From: Limnochordia bacterium
GTDB taxonomy: Bacteria > Bacillota > Limnochordia > Darwinibacteriales > DTU012
Length of the DNA stretch: 37,555 nt
Direction of reading: 5' to 3'
Assembly (NCBI GenBank): GCA_007116145.1
Contig: SKJB01000014.1
Span: 1-37,555 of the forward strand
Each line of letters starts with the position of its first letter. Within the stretch, counting starts at the first letter, position 1. Below the pieces are notes generated by a model that saw only the letters and a program-made list of their open reading frames with translations, did no database searches and was not told the DNA's origin. Below, piece after piece: positions 9,789-19,661 of this stretch. A program made the position numbers and the translations under genes.

Positions 9789-11738
9789 CTATATCTTAAA
9801 TGAGTCAACTAATTCTTGTAACTGGCTAGCAATACTTGCCACATTTTCAATGGATGCCCCAATTTGCTCAACAGAAGCAGATTGCTCTTCGCTTGTGGCG
9901 GCAATTTCCTGACTACCAGATGCCAACTCTTCACTAGCCGAGGCAATACTACTTATTCCTTCTGTCAACTGAGTGATGATTGCCTGGATCTCCTCAAACA
10001 TTTTTCCGCTAGTTTTTGCTGTGGATGTACCATCAATCACTTTTTTAGAGCTCTGTTGCGATTGGGTAACAGTATCCTGAACAACCTTACGCATTTCTGC
10101 TATTACTTCTGTAATTTCTCCAGCTGCCTTTCCTGACTGCTCCGCTAATTTTCGTACTTCCTCTGCCACAACCGCAAAGCCACGTCCGTGTTCACCCGCT
10201 CGTGCGGCTTCAATAGCGGCGTTGAGTGCTAGCAAATTGGTTTGATCGGCAATGCTTGTAATGATATCTACAATGGAGCGAATTCTCTCAGACTGATTAT
10301 CTAAACCGTTGATCTCTCGACTAAGCTGCGTAACGGTGGCGTCAATATCTTGCATAACAACAACCGTTTGTTCTATTTGCTTCGCACCTTGGTTCGTCTT
10401 ATCCATGGTATTGCGTGCAAGGTCAGCCATATTCTGGCTGTTAGTACTCGTCATTTGGATAGTCGAGGCAAATTGGTTCGCTGTACTTGCCACTTCTTCG
10501 ACCGAAGCCGCTGTTTCTTCGATAGCGGCAGAAACCTGAGCCGAGCTTGATGAAGTCTGTGCTGCTGCATCTGCAATCTTTCCCACCATTCCTCTTAGGT
10601 CCGATAGCATGCTGTTAAATGCGGTTCCCATAACCCCAATCTCATCGCCTGTTGTTACCCTAGCATCCGAGGTAAAATCTCCTGTAGCTGCTGTCTGTAT
10701 CGCTTTTACTAGTGAAGTTGCAGGATTCGAGATGGATCTTGCAATGACCAAAGAGAGGACTACCCCAAAAACTACAACCAATAAAACAACTAGCATTAAA
10801 GCGTTTCGTAAGCGGGTCACCTCTGCAAACGCTTCGTCCACATCCATTTCAACTACCAAGGCAGCCAGACCGTCGCCGAAGGAAACTACAGCTATATCAC
10901 CTAGCACCTGGTTGCCTAGATAATCTTCATACTGCCCGTGTGCCACAAAGTCCAGATTGTTTGCTCGAATACCACTCGCTGCCCAGTCGGCAGCTTGTGT
11001 GTCAATTCTTGCTGTCATGACAGCCCCTTGGCTGTACTCACCAAGTAGCGTATTTGTAAGTAAAAGCCCTGTTTCATCTATAAGGTAGGAGTCTCCAGTC
11101 ACACCTAGATGATCTAAACCTTGATGAAGTATGCTTTCGATATCATTGACCGACGTGACAAGAACAAAAACGCCCACTATGTCACCATGAGTTCCTTGAC
11201 TAAATATTGGTTGCCCAAGAGCCATGGTATAGTCGTTTACTAGATCGGAATAGAACAGATCAGACCACGTGGTTTTTCTCGACAGCGCCCCACGAAAGTA
11301 GTCTCTATCGAAGATATCCGCACCAATCATTGAAGCGTCACTAGCATATACGATTTCCCCTGCTGGACTAGCTAGATAAACCAAAGGATATCCATATAGC
11401 TCCACTAATGTTTGACCAAGCACATCGACTACTGTATCCCGTCGTTCCAGCCAAATATGATTAGTAGTATCCCCGTATTCATCGTCAAGAACATTCATAC
11501 TCTGATAAATATCCCTAGTTCTGGCAACTACCTGGGCATCGCCGGTTCGCGCATTAAAAAAATTCGATAATTCTCCACCTGCCAATTCGATAAACATGCC
11601 CTGTTGACCATATACTTGCTCTGTGATTATATTGCTAGCGGTGTAGTAGCTATATACACCAAGACCAATAACAGGTATAAATGATACAACGAGAAACATT
11701 ACTACTAATTTAGTCATAACTCTCATATTTTTGAACAC
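9789..11738 (-). CDS. Methyl-accepting chemotaxis protein with extracytoplasmic (Cache-like) sensor and HAMP
   Basis: Two TMs flanking a periplasmic domain, HAMP, and the MCP hairpin motif [40 protein letters not shown]. Confidence 0.93.
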   Translation of the reverse strand: MFKNMRVMTKLVVMFLVVSFIPVIGLGVYSYYTASNIITEQVYGQQGMFIELAGGELSNFFNARTGDAQVVARTRDIYQSMNVLDDEYGDTTNHIWLERRDTVVDVLGQTLVELYGYPLVYLASPAGEIVYASDASMIGADIFDRDYFRGALSRKTTWSDLFYSDLVNDYTMALGQPIFSQGTHGDIVGVFVLVTSVNDIESILHQGLDHLGVTGDSYLIDETGLLLTNTLLGEYSQGAVMTARIDTQAADWAASGIRANNLDFVAHGQYEDYLGNQVLGDIAVVSFGDGLAALVVEMDVDEAFAEVTRLRNALMLVVLLVVVFGVVLSLVIARSISNPATSLVKAIQTAATGDFTSDARVTTGDEIGVMGTAFNSMLSDLRGMVGKIADAAAQTSSSSAQVSAAIEETAASVEEVASTANQFASTIQMTSTNSQNMADLARNTMDKTNQGAKQIEQTVVVMQDIDATVTQLSREINGLDNQSERIRSIVDIITSIADQTNLLALNAAIEAARAGEHGRGFAVVAEEVRKLAEQSGKAAGEITEVIAEMRKVVQDTVTQSQQSSKKVIDGTSTAKTSGKMFEEIQAIITQLTEGISSIASASEELASGSQEIAATSEEQSASVEQIGASIENVASIASQLQELVDSFKI

Positions 11739-11817
11739 AGTACAGAACCCCTTTTCTATGTAATTAGTCTTGCGACTTCTGTGACCATAATCTTAGTACC
11801 GACATTTTCCCTTATAC

Positions 11818-12531
11818 TTAACAGGGTCCTGTGCGACGGTAAATCGTCAACAAAGCGAAAAAAGCGATAATCACGCTTGCTAACAGGTATGTCATGTGAA
11901 AAGCGACATCACCCAAGGCTGCCCCCGGAATGAATGCTACATTTACCATCGCTAGAAAATAGTACGTAGGTAGGGCCTTTGCTATTATCTCCATCCACCC
12001 CCCCGATAGATCCCCCAATAAGGGAACTAACATAAATAGAATATATACAGGAGTTCCAATGGCCCCAGTTCCTAGTTGTGTTGAAACCAACATCCCAATG
12101 ATCATCCCGATAAAAATGCAGAAAATTGAGGTCAGTGCGGTGCCAATGAGTATAATCGAAAGGCTAGCGATCTTTACATTTGCTAACACCACAAGCAATA
12201 CCATAGTGAAAAAAATGGAAGCAAATGTCACAAGCCCCTTACCAACAAAAATATCTCCAGACGATGCAGGTGAAAGCATTAAAACCTCGAGTGTCTTTTT
12301 TTCCTTCTCTTCGGCGATCATCATTGAGGGGACATAGATGCCCACCATCGCGACAAGAAAGAGGAGTCCGAATGCTAGCCCAAAGCCTAACGGCAACTCA
12401 GGGATAACAATTTGGTATAGCAGTGTGAGAAATACGGGAAGCACATAGATAAGTAACACATTAAAATTACTGCGAATATCGAGTAATTCTTTAACTGCAA
12501 TTGCTAAGATGTTTCGCCACGATAAATTCAA
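11818..12531 (-). CDS. ABC-2 type transporter permease
   Basis: 237 aa, about 6 TM; MIAEEKEKKTLEVLMLSPASSGDIFVGKGL motif typical of ABC-2 permeases. Confidence 0.85.
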   Translation of the reverse strand: MNLSWRNILAIAVKELLDIRSNFNVLLIYVLPVFLTLLYQIVIPELPLGFGLAFGLLFLVAMVGIYVPSMMIAEEKEKKTLEVLMLSPASSGDIFVGKGLVTFASIFFTMVLLVVLANVKIASLSIILIGTALTSIFCIFIGMIIGMLVSTQLGTGAIGTPVYILFMLVPLLGDLSGGWMEIIAKALPTYYFLAMVNVAFIPGAALGDVAFHMTYLLASVIIAFFALLTIYRRTGPC

Positions 12532-13388
12532 TCGAACTCACCCCCTGTCACCTTAACAAAAACATCAGCAAGAGAAGGTTCTAACGAGTGGATTGAACGA
12601 ACGATATCCTGGCGCATCCAGTCAGCTAATTGTCTACCGCCCTCTTCACCATTTAGCGAGATAATCTTTTCGCTCACGGATTCCCCTGCTTTAATAAGGA
12701 CCCGAACCTGATTTGCTCGATATTTTAGTTTTAGCGCAGTAGGTTCACCAATCTGTTCGAGGCATCCTTTGTGTAAAAAGGCAACCCGTTGGCAGAGCTT
12801 TTCTACTTCCTCCATATTATGAGAAGTAAGCACAATGGTCATGCCTTGTTTATTTAGATCAGCTAGGAGTGTATGTATGATCTGCGCGGAGTTCGGATCT
12901 AGACCCGCTGTTGGCTCATCGAGAAATAACAACTGCGGTTTGTGTAATAACGCTCTAATCAATAATACTCGCTGTTTCATTCCTTTAGAGAGGGTTTTAA
13001 CGGCTACGTGTTTCGCTTCCACCATCCCAACGTGCTTAAGATAGTCGTCGATCATTGCCACACTGCAACGATACAAACGACAAAACAATTGAAGATTCTG
13101 GTAAACGGTTAAGCGTTCATAGAGATTCGTTGCTTCTGGAACAAAACCAACCAAGGGAAGTATCTGATCCTTGTGCTGCAATATATCCCCACCCAAGACT
13201 TTTACTCTTCCTTGGGATGGGTGTAACTGCCCTGTCAGCACCTTAATAGTGGTGGTTTTTCCCGCCCCATTCGGGCCTAATAAGCCGAAAATCTCCCCAG
13301 GATTAATAGCGAAGCTAAGATTATCAATTGCAGGTCGCGAACCATAATTCTTTGCTAGATTCGTCACCTCTATAATTGGTCTTTGCAC
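12528..13388 (-). CDS. ABC transporter ATP-binding protein, partner of the 11818-12531 permease
   Basis: GLLGPNGAGKTTTIKVLTG Walker A, LSKGMKQRV signature, LLFLDEPTAGLDP Walker B. 4-nt overlap with the permease gene. Confidence 0.95.
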   Translation of the reverse strand: MQRPIIEVTNLAKNYGSRPAIDNLSFAINPGEIFGLLGPNGAGKTTTIKVLTGQLHPSQGRVKVLGGDILQHKDQILPLVGFVPEATNLYERLTVYQNLQLFCRLYRCSVAMIDDYLKHVGMVEAKHVAVKTLSKGMKQRVLLIRALLHKPQLLFLDEPTAGLDPNSAQIIHTLLADLNKQGMTIVLTSHNMEEVEKLCQRVAFLHKGCLEQIGEPTALKLKYRANQVRVLIKAGESVSEKIISLNGEEGGRQLADWMRQDIVRSIHSLEPSLADVFVKVTGGEFD

Positions 13389-13505
13389 AAAGCGTTCCTC
13401 TCCTTTACCTCTACCACTCTCCTATCAATTACTATTTCGCTGTCCCTTTTCCTTCTACCTGCTTTATCCGTTAGTGCATGAAAAAAATCCTGCACTTTTT
13501 TTAGG

Positions 13506-14465
13506 CTAGAATTCAAATTTCACTGGTCGTAAAAAGAAATCTAATAACACCTGGTTAGGGTCCCTCGTTTCATAGATCGTGTGATAGATCGCGGTGCAGA
13601 TCGGCAGCTCCAATTCATAGCGCTTCGCTAGTGCATGTAGGGCTTTTGCTGTATAGACTCCCTCGGCTAGTTTCGTAAAGCACTCTCCTTTGACAAAACC
13701 TTCGCCAAAGGCACGATTGTGGCTATATGGTGAAAATAAGGTGGCGGAATAATCACCAAGATGGCTTAAACCATAAACCGTTAGTTCATTACCTCCCATA
13801 CTCCGAACCAACCGGGCAATTTCTCGAGCCCCTCTGGCCATCAAAGCACCTTTTAAACTACTATACTGCAAGCCGTCTAGTATCCCAGCAGCAATTCCAA
13901 TTACGTTTTTGGCTGCAGCGCCAATCTCATTACCAATAATGTCTTGACCGTAGTACAAGCGAATCAACTCGCTTCCTAAGGCCTCAACTAACATTTTGGT
14001 ACAACTAATATTTTCTGAACCTATGACCATACAATTTGGAATCCCCGCCATATAGTCTTGAACATGACCTGGACCGACCCAAATAGCTACATCAAGAGGG
14101 GACTGAACCTCCTCTTTGACAACTTGTGAGAGTCGTTTGCCACTATCAATTTCAATCCCTTTCATACATAAGACAAGAATCTTCCTTGTAATACGCAGAG
14201 TTGCTAATTGTCGGGCCAAACTCCGCAACTGCTGGGATGGAATTGCTATAAGAATAATTTCCCCGTGCGCCACTGCTGTCGCTAACGAATCCGTTAACAA
14301 AATTTCCTCCGGAAGTTGCAGATAGTCATTAACCCTGTTATTTTGTAGTTCTTGAAAATCCACTGAACCACATCGCCCCCAAAGACTCACTTTGTGTCCA
14401 ATAGACCATGCATACCTAGCTAAAAACGCACCCCATCTTCCAGCTCCCAACACGGATATTCTCAT
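13506..14465 (-). CDS. gpsA: NAD(P)-dependent glycerol-3-phosphate dehydrogenase
   Basis: N-terminal MRISVLGAGRWGAFLA, VGPGHVQDY, GNEIGAAAKNVIGIAAGILDGL, GLSHLGDYSATLFSPYSHNRAFG. Confidence 0.88.
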   Translation of the reverse strand: MRISVLGAGRWGAFLARYAWSIGHKVSLWGRCGSVDFQELQNNRVNDYLQLPEEILLTDSLATAVAHGEIILIAIPSQQLRSLARQLATLRITRKILVLCMKGIEIDSGKRLSQVVKEEVQSPLDVAIWVGPGHVQDYMAGIPNCMVIGSENISCTKMLVEALGSELIRLYYGQDIIGNEIGAAAKNVIGIAAGILDGLQYSSLKGALMARGAREIARLVRSMGGNELTVYGLSHLGDYSATLFSPYSHNRAFGEGFVKGECFTKLAEGVYTAKALHALAKRYELELPICTAIYHTIYETRDPNQVLLDFFLRPVKFEF

Positions 14466-14523
14466 TTTGACCCCTCCGAAGTAACATAACTCTCTCTACT
14501 AGCATGGAAAGAATGGCAAACGT

Positions 14524-16308
14524 TTATACCTTCACAATTAGCGATCCACCTAAGATATCAATGATTTTAACGCGGATATCTCCGCAGGCAGTAGGCACCG
14601 GATAGACACCAGCCACAACTTGATTCCAACAAGACGAACTATCGAATGTAGTGGGTGCAAAAACTGTGCCATTATAATCCCAATCAATCATGACACTGAT
14701 CACGTATTGCTTCCAGGTGATGTTTTTTTGCTTGTGTGGGAACAGTGTCACTAACTCTGGGAAGCTGATCTCCTCAATGGTAAGCATGCCATTTTCAACT
14801 CGGATTTTGCTATCGTGATGCTGAAGCTCACCATGAGCTAGCATTTCTAGCCCATCATAAATACAAACCTCAACGGGATACGTAACCCCTTGCTTTATAA
14901 AGGAGACGATATCGAGCTCGTACCCCATACACACCAACAAAAGTTTTGCTACTGACCCTTTTTCATAATTAAGATAGCTCACTAAATCAGCTAGATCAGC
15001 CTGTGTGGTACTGCGATTCATAGCCATAATTTTCACCCAATAATCCCTATGCTGCCCGTCAAAAAAACCCCCTGATCGTGATTTTAGACCTAAACTACGC
15101 ATTAGCTTCATCTTAGCCTCGATCGGATTACGAAAGAGACCCGAGTTATTTACAGTATACACAGACAGATCCAGCACACTTTGATCCTGCGATTGATCTA
15201 GAATCCGTTGCACTGCGGTATCTATGGCCGTTAGGTTAATATCCGATCCAATAAAACGCCGTCCTAACTTGCGTGCAACAGCCAACGTTGTACCTGAACC
15301 CATAAAGCAGTCGAACACAATATCCCCAGGATCGGATGCACTACGAATGATCCTTTCCAGCAGCGCTTCAGGTTTTTGTGTTGGATAATTGACTCGTTCG
15401 TGCGCTGTTGCATTTAAAGGCGAAATATCTGTCCAGAGATTTCCGATTTTTCGTCCTTTGTATTGATCCGCATAGTTTTTATAGCGAGGTCTTCCAGACT
15501 TAGTCCAGTAGATTAGGTGAGGATTTTCTTCTAGCCGTTGATCAAACGTTTCTTGCGTCCAAATCCAACCGATATTCGACACTATGCTCTGTCCTTGGAT
15601 TACTCTAGTTTCTCCTGCCGAGTGTGCATTCGCTGATTTCTCTAGTTTTTCGTGATTAAACCGCCGTTTGGTTTCTTTTTCTATGTAGGGAAACTTGCTA
15701 GTAAGTTCCGCATCGGATAACCGTTGGTACTGAGCACGGAGTTGGGCGATACTACTATTCCCGTAGACTAAGATTGTATCAGTCATAACCTCGTACATAC
15801 TCTCTGAGAGATTATGCCCCTTACTTCGTTGCCAAATAATTTCGCAAAGAAAGTTTTTCTGTGTAAAAACTTCCTCTAGAATACAACGAAGATGATGATT
15901 TCGATGCCAGTCACAGTGCAGAAAAATACAGCCATCGCTAACCAAAAGCTTACGCATGAGCAAAAGTCGCTCATACATATATTGTAGATACATATCATCA
16001 GACCAAACATCCCCATACTGCTTATCCACAACAACCTTTGTCAATTGTGCAGTCCCTCGTAATGCAACTACTCGTTTATAGCATACATTCGAGTTGAAGG
16101 GTGGATCAAGATAGATGAGTTTTATCTGCCCCATATAGTCTCGAGCCAAATACTGCAATACATGTAGATTATCTCCCCAATACAGATTCACTCCTTGACT
16201 TGCATCACCCTTACCATATCGCTCCAATAAGCGTACATCAAATGCACTAATCGGGGGGGAACATCGTTTCCCATACCAGTTAAGACGTGGCCTACCACGA
16301 ATCATCAT
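14524..16308 (-). CDS. Site-specific DNA methyltransferase, beta-class N6-adenine/N4-cytosine type
   Basis: LIYLDPPFNSN (motif IV) precedes DCFMGSGTTLAVARKLGRRFIGSDIN (motif I), which is beta-class order. No restriction gene is adjacent. Confidence 0.93.
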   Translation of the reverse strand: MMIRGRPRLNWYGKRCSPPISAFDVRLLERYGKGDASQGVNLYWGDNLHVLQYLARDYMGQIKLIYLDPPFNSNVCYKRVVALRGTAQLTKVVVDKQYGDVWSDDMYLQYMYERLLLMRKLLVSDGCIFLHCDWHRNHHLRCILEEVFTQKNFLCEIIWQRSKGHNLSESMYEVMTDTILVYGNSSIAQLRAQYQRLSDAELTSKFPYIEKETKRRFNHEKLEKSANAHSAGETRVIQGQSIVSNIGWIWTQETFDQRLEENPHLIYWTKSGRPRYKNYADQYKGRKIGNLWTDISPLNATAHERVNYPTQKPEALLERIIRSASDPGDIVFDCFMGSGTTLAVARKLGRRFIGSDINLTAIDTAVQRILDQSQDQSVLDLSVYTVNNSGLFRNPIEAKMKLMRSLGLKSRSGGFFDGQHRDYWVKIMAMNRSTTQADLADLVSYLNYEKGSVAKLLLVCMGYELDIVSFIKQGVTYPVEVCIYDGLEMLAHGELQHHDSKIRVENGMLTIEEISFPELVTLFPHKQKNITWKQYVISVMIDWDYNGTVFAPTTFDSSSCWNQVVAGVYPVPTACGDIRVKIIDILGGSLIVKV

Positions 16309-16359
16309 TCTCCCTCCTATCTTTATAATCGTATGGCTAACCTACCTAAGTAATGCTAA

Positions 16360-16402
16360 AATAGTCTTGTTATCATGAACGATCCATGGTAACAAGACTA
16401 TT
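16360..16402 (-). terminator. Long hairpin between orf134 and the methyltransferase gene, probable terminator
   Basis: 18-nt arms AATAGTCTTGTTAtCATG / CATGgTAACAAGACTATT with one mismatch; minus-strand exit reads ATTTTAGC. Confidence 0.6.
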
Positions 16403-16451
16403 ATGTCTTATGCATCATATAACCTATCCTCCAGCGGTAAAAGCGATTTAC

Positions 16452-16856
16452 TTAAGACACTAAACGCTCAATTAGCTGCAAATTTCGTCGTAGCCAACGG
16501 AGAAACTCTACACTCTCATCCTTACTAATACTTACCTGCCAACGACCTTGTTTCACGACCAAATACGGTACTCTTTCACTAATATAAGGGCTCCAACCGA
16601 ACAGAAGCTCACCTCGATCTGACAACACTAACCCTACCAAAAGATCCTCATGCAATTCATCAAAACTTGTAATCAGGGTTTCTGTAATCCCTTCAATAAT
16701 TTGCATCCCTTCGTTCCCCCAAAACTGAATCTTAGCCGCACACTCCGTTTGATTTGACTGCAATATTATAAGGGGGTTACCATCGTCTTTTTCGCCCATG
16801 AACAACTGATACCACTCATCATTTTTCGTCCACTCACTGATTAAACTCTTTTTCAT
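16452..16856 (-). CDS. Conserved hypothetical protein, 134 aa
   Basis: Clean ORF with coding-like composition; no family recognised. Confidence 0.6.
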   Translation of the reverse strand: MKKSLISEWTKNDEWYQLFMGEKDDGNPLIILQSNQTECAAKIQFWGNEGMQIIEGITETLITSFDELHEDLLVGLVLSDRGELLFGWSPYISERVPYLVVKQGRWQVSISKDESVEFLRWLRRNLQLIERLVS

Positions 16857-17055
16857 GGTAATTACTCCCTTCTAGAAACAACCAGGACAGCGAATTCCGG
16901 AACAATACCACTAATCACCTCCACATTCAACATAGTATAAATAAATGAATACTTTTTTAAAATGTACCATAATAATCAGGAGATGTCAATTCAAATGGCC
17001 TTCGTTCAATATTGGTTTATATTGGAACTAACAACTGAGGAGATCTTGCAGATAG

Positions 17056-17086
17056 AGAAAAGCACTCAGAGCAATGAGTGCTTTTC
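17056..17086 (-). terminator. Intrinsic terminator after the PAS gene
   Basis: AGAAAAGCACTC agagcaat GAGTGCTTTTCT, directly after the stop at 17089. Confidence 0.8.
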
Positions 17087-17088
17087 TC

Positions 17089-18684
17089 CTAAGCGATTGG
17101 CTTAAAGCAAGTAATGACCCCGATCTCACGTACATCCTTGTTCAAAATAGCCTTACTTTTCATCTCCAGTGCTACGGCCGCCTCTCGATTAACTACCCGA
17201 ATCTCTGTCGTAAAACGATTATCTGTGAGTTGCTCACTTAGAGTAGACTGTATTTGTTCCATAAATTTTCTATCTCGAATTAGATGATGTATTGGCCGAT
17301 CAAGTACCTGACTAAGGCGAACACCAAGAATATCCTCTGCTGCTTTATTCATGAGAACAACTCGATTATACATGTCAGTGATGATAATTCCGTCCTCTAA
17401 GAACTCTAGAATAGCACTAACTCGATCTCGATCAATTTCCATATCTCGCAATGTGTGCTCGAGTTCAAAGCTTCGATCATCAGCACTTATTGATGCTTCG
17501 CGAAACGCTGATGCGATCTCATCGTATTGCTTCTGGAGACGTCTCTTCTCCGACTGTAATTGCTCAACGCTTGCACTGGTCTCCTCGCTATTCTGGATGA
17601 ATTGCTTATTCTGGCGCTCCATTTCCTTAAGCTGCTCTTTCAGTTCACTACTATTTGTTATTTTAAGCTTGAGTTCGGTTTGTAATTCCTGCTCACGCTC
17701 GATCATCGGTGTCAGATTCACGAGTTGAATCAAAACGTGCACACCTTCTGGCGTTGGTAGAGGACTTAAAATCACCAACACCGTACTACCTGATTGTGGT
17801 CCACCATTTAGTACCATAGAGCGTTGAGAAACACTCCCTTGTGTGGCTAGTTTTACTCCCTCGATGAAATCCTCCAAGTCTGCAGGACTCAGTATCGTAG
17901 CTAAGTAGTCCCTGTCTATAACGTCGTGGGGTGTTATGCCTAGCCACGCATGGAGAGATTTATTCAATTCTTTGATGCTATCTAAACCAACAATAGCCAT
18001 AGGAATATTCGCGCTACTCACTGCCTGCAAGATCCGCGAGTAGTTCTCCTTATAAATCTGTTTAGACCGCACGAAACCAGTCACAGGTTGCAGTACTAAG
18101 ATCGTCTTTATCATATTCTCCGCAGTTTTTTCGATGGTTGAATTCACAAGTACATATATCTCTCCTCCCAACCGTTTTGTGCGCATGCGCACTATTATCG
18201 GCTCCTTAATGGGGTTATTCATAACTGTTGAGAGAGATGAACCTTCCTTAGGAAAGAACAATACATCAAGGGCTACACGCTTTAGCATTTCATCTAGCTT
18301 AAAACCTGTTAGTAACACCGCAGATTTATTCATGCTCTCTATGCGTCCTTGATCATCTAAAACCAGCACTGCAAAACCCGCTGTATCAAGAGCATATTGC
18401 CTCTCTTCGCTTTTATGCTCAAGCTCTTGCAGCTGCTGACTGACAAGCGTGATCCTTCGTTGACCATAAATGCTTAGACCAAGTATGGCTACTACCATAA
18501 TGATTCGCACTGTCAGATCCCCAGGTTCTGGTTGAAACATGCGGCTAATAAAACTAACCTCGGATACCAATATCGTACTGTGAACTGTAGCTGAGAGCCA
18601 ATACAACAAACTAATCACGACTCCGATTTTTACTAATGAGTGGCCGTTTCTAACAGTTACGGATAAATTGTTTGCGTATTTCAC
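17089..18684 (-). CDS. Membrane protein with multiple PAS domains and a coiled coil, no recognisable output domain
   Basis: Two N-terminal hydrophobic segments, PAS-like blocks (FAVLVLDDQGRIESMNKSAVLLTGFKLDEML; DGIIITDMYNRVVLMNKAAEDILGVRLSQVL), and a long Glu/Lys/Gln coiled coil. GTG start with GGAGG. Confidence 0.75.
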   Translation of the reverse strand: MKYANNLSVTVRNGHSLVKIGVVISLLYWLSATVHSTILVSEVSFISRMFQPEPGDLTVRIIMVVAILGLSIYGQRRITLVSQQLQELEHKSEERQYALDTAGFAVLVLDDQGRIESMNKSAVLLTGFKLDEMLKRVALDVLFFPKEGSSLSTVMNNPIKEPIIVRMRTKRLGGEIYVLVNSTIEKTAENMIKTILVLQPVTGFVRSKQIYKENYSRILQAVSSANIPMAIVGLDSIKELNKSLHAWLGITPHDVIDRDYLATILSPADLEDFIEGVKLATQGSVSQRSMVLNGGPQSGSTVLVILSPLPTPEGVHVLIQLVNLTPMIEREQELQTELKLKITNSSELKEQLKEMERQNKQFIQNSEETSASVEQLQSEKRRLQKQYDEIASAFREASISADDRSFELEHTLRDMEIDRDRVSAILEFLEDGIIITDMYNRVVLMNKAAEDILGVRLSQVLDRPIHHLIRDRKFMEQIQSTLSEQLTDNRFTTEIRVVNREAAVALEMKSKAILNKDVREIGVITCFKPIA

Positions 18685-18773
18685 AACAACATCCTCCTTT
18701 TGTTATCCAGTCACAAATCTCACATCTAGTAAAGTGCTGTTCAAGGTCTTTGGCTACGATCCGATACCAACTT

Positions 18774-19400
18774 TTATCGATGCTCTGGTATTATGATGCT
18801 TGTTCCCACCCTAAGAAGAAGTGGATCTTGAATATTATTTAGCTCTAGGATTGCGTGGATGAACGCAGCACTAGGTGGATTCTGAAAACGTCTAGCAATG
18901 GACCAAACAGAGTCGCCTCGTTGCACAATTTGGGTAGCTTGTCCATGCTTCATAACAATCTGTGGATATGGTGACGCAGCAAGACGTTGACTGTCCTGTG
19001 CTTGGCTTCGTGCTACAAGTTGCTCTAAATCCTCAAAAAAAGGCTCCACTTTTCCAAAAAGTTTATCATATGCTACACCCGTGGTCTTAAACTCACTGAG
19101 AGACAGCTCTAAACTAGCAATATGTTGATAGATAAGACTCTCTAAACTCTGAAAATGTTCATCAATACCAAGTTCTAATTCTGTTATGCGCTGGTCTACA
19201 CTATTAACTTGCTCAGCGAGAGTCACCACAGATTGAACTTGACTACCATCAATTGCTCTGTTTTGCAAATGCCATACTAAATAGCTGTTAATACCGATAC
19301 AGACAATTGCTAAAAGCACTGAAATAGATATAGCAGTCATTGTTAGCTTAGCCTGCTGATCGTGTTTCTTTTGCGCACTTCCCTCAGTTGTGTTGTTCAA
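18774..19400 (-). CDS. LysM domain-containing membrane-anchored protein
   Basis: One TM, helical linker, and C-terminal IVQRGDSVWSIARRFQ...AILELNNIQDPLLLRVGTSIIIP, which is LysM-like. Confidence 0.8.
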   Translation of the reverse strand: MNNTTEGSAQKKHDQQAKLTMTAISISVLLAIVCIGINSYLVWHLQNRAIDGSQVQSVVTLAEQVNSVDQRITELELGIDEHFQSLESLIYQHIASLELSLSEFKTTGVAYDKLFGKVEPFFEDLEQLVARSQAQDSQRLAASPYPQIVMKHGQATQIVQRGDSVWSIARRFQNPPSAAFIHAILELNNIQDPLLLRVGTSIIIPEHR

Positions 19401-19661
19401 AATATCATCTCCTCACTGTACTACCATTCTATACGAAACATTCATGTACTCAATATATTCCACATCCATAATGTTCTTCCTTGTTTTTCCTTAATAATAA
19501 TTCGCTTGTGGTATCACTAGAAACTTGTGGGACAATAAGCGCTGGGCAATATGGTGTAAGCGAGAATTATTCTTCTTTCAGTTAGAAAAATAAAGGAAGA
19601 ACTAAGTTCCTGATGAACATTATAATTGTAACTATTGTTGAATACAGAGGAGGAATCTTAT

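Noticed and set aside
10609-10923. 104-aa plus-strand ORF inside the first MCP gene
   Set aside because: Low-complexity Thr/Ser/Lys-rich antisense shadow ORF.
13484-13502. Terminator-like GTGCA...TGCAC with T tract on the plus strand near 13500
   Set aside because: No plus-strand gene ends there, and on the minus strand (gpsA side) the T tract is on the wrong side. Function unclear.
17351-17728. 125-aa plus-strand ORF inside the PAS gene
   Set aside because: Serine-rich antisense shadow of a well-supported coding gene; no SD or family motif.
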